Of a stretch of 35,992 bases of DNA, positions 35,722-35,992 are shown one piece after another. The stretch comes from Hyphomicrobiales bacterium (GTDB lineage: Bacteria; Pseudomonadota; Alphaproteobacteria; Rhizobiales; WTKA01). A model generated the notes under the pieces. That model had not been told where the DNA came from. It saw nothing but the letters and a program-made list of their open reading frames with translations, and did no database searches. A program made the translations under genes and the position numbers. Each line of letters begins with the position of its first letter. Position 1 is the first letter of the stretch. The DNA is taken from the NCBI GenBank assembly GCA_011524605.1, contig WTKA01000060.1, positions 7,415-43,406 of the forward strand. Reading direction: 5' to 3'.

Positions 35722-35991
35722 CTAGGCTCAGAGCCTATTAATTTTGTTCAATTCTGTTTGAATTAAAAGTATTAGGTGGATGAAAATAAAGTAAAAGAAT
35801 AATTTTTCTATTGTTGAAACTTTATTTTTGACAAATGATGCTTTTAACTCAAACCCAAAGGGCACCATATATTTACACCATGAATACGTCAAAAAAGCTT
35901 GAAATTACCAGTAGTTCCAGCGCTTTATTTCCTTTTCACAGTGTAAATCTATTAGTGCAGAATGGACTAAGCTAATAGGCTCTGAGCCTAG
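35722..35991 (-). mobile_element. MITE-like non-autonomous element, copy B
   Basis: 270 bp without coding capacity, bounded by a perfect 19-bp terminal inverted repeat: CTAGGCTCAGAGCCTATTA at the left and its reverse complement at 35973-35991. Each end contains the 15-bp palindrome TAGGCTC-A-GAGCCTA, so each can fold alone. The interior also has an inverted repeat, ATTTACAC/GTGTAAAT. It aligns with copy A (8932-9213) in the opposite orientation. Target duplication cannot be judged because the window ends one base beyond the element. Confidence 0.82.
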
Positions 35992-35992
35992 G

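Noticed and set aside
35760-35850. Small ORF inside MITE copy B read on the minus strand
   Set aside because: The frame is not preserved in copy A, which differs by indels in this stretch, so coding is unlikely.

Overview
The window is AT-rich chromosomal DNA from an alphaproteobacterium, most likely a low-GC member of the Hyphomicrobiales (Rhizobiales). The evidence is an LdtR-type MarR regulator beside a DUF6163-like membrane protein and hemB, a STAS-fused MlaE, alphaproteobacterial-type AspAT, Bpt and PccB, a zinc-free HemB, and a CheZ-like 'RGRWFL' protein. Almost everything is housekeeping or metabolic. I see no tRNA, rRNA, CRISPR array, prophage, transposase gene or defence island.

Layout. 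1-1.6 kb: a secreted ricin-B-like lectin and a GNAT acetyltransferase, both on the minus strand. 1.6-6.5 kb: ldtR and the DUF6163-like gene (minus), divergent from hemB, an RDD protein, bpt and a membrane-anchored EEP-family phosphohydrolase (plus). 6.5-7.9 kb: ccdA (minus), divergent from a cytochrome c gene, with a Fur-box-like palindrome between them. 7.9-8.9 kb: an enolase-superfamily epimerase. 9.3-17.1 kb: an operon for retrograde lipid transport (STAS-MlaE, MlaF, MlaD, PqiC-like lipoprotein) converging on a 1246-residue AsmA/YhdP-like protein, followed by a one-Cys peroxiredoxin. 17.6-20.8 kb: a leucine-codon-rich leader peptide, leuA and an FAD/NAD(P) reductase. 20.9-23.6 kb: an unrecognised membrane protein with two cytochromes c. 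24-25.2 kb: an orphan sugar-type binding protein. 25.3-30.5 kb: aspartate aminotransferase with a strong terminator, then GST, EamA exporter, FMN reductase and a CLC chloride channel. 30.7-33.6 kb: pccB and a CheZ-like protein of unknown role. 33.7-35.7 kb: a PLP-dependent threonine/serine dehydratase and a GT4 glycosyltransferase in one operon.

Two items stand out beyond ordinary genes. One is a non-autonomous, MITE-like repeat of about 270-280 bp, present twice in opposite orientation (8932-9213 and 35722-35991). Its ends are inverted repeats that are themselves palindromic, and each copy lies directly against the 5' end of a minus-strand gene; copies of the terminal motif alone occur at other gene edges. 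The other is a complete leu attenuation-type leader upstream of leuA: a 39-codon peptide with six Leu codons in eight, overlapping competing RNA helices, one of which would bury the leuA ribosome binding site.

All calls come from reading the sequence by eye and recalled family knowledge; no database search was run.
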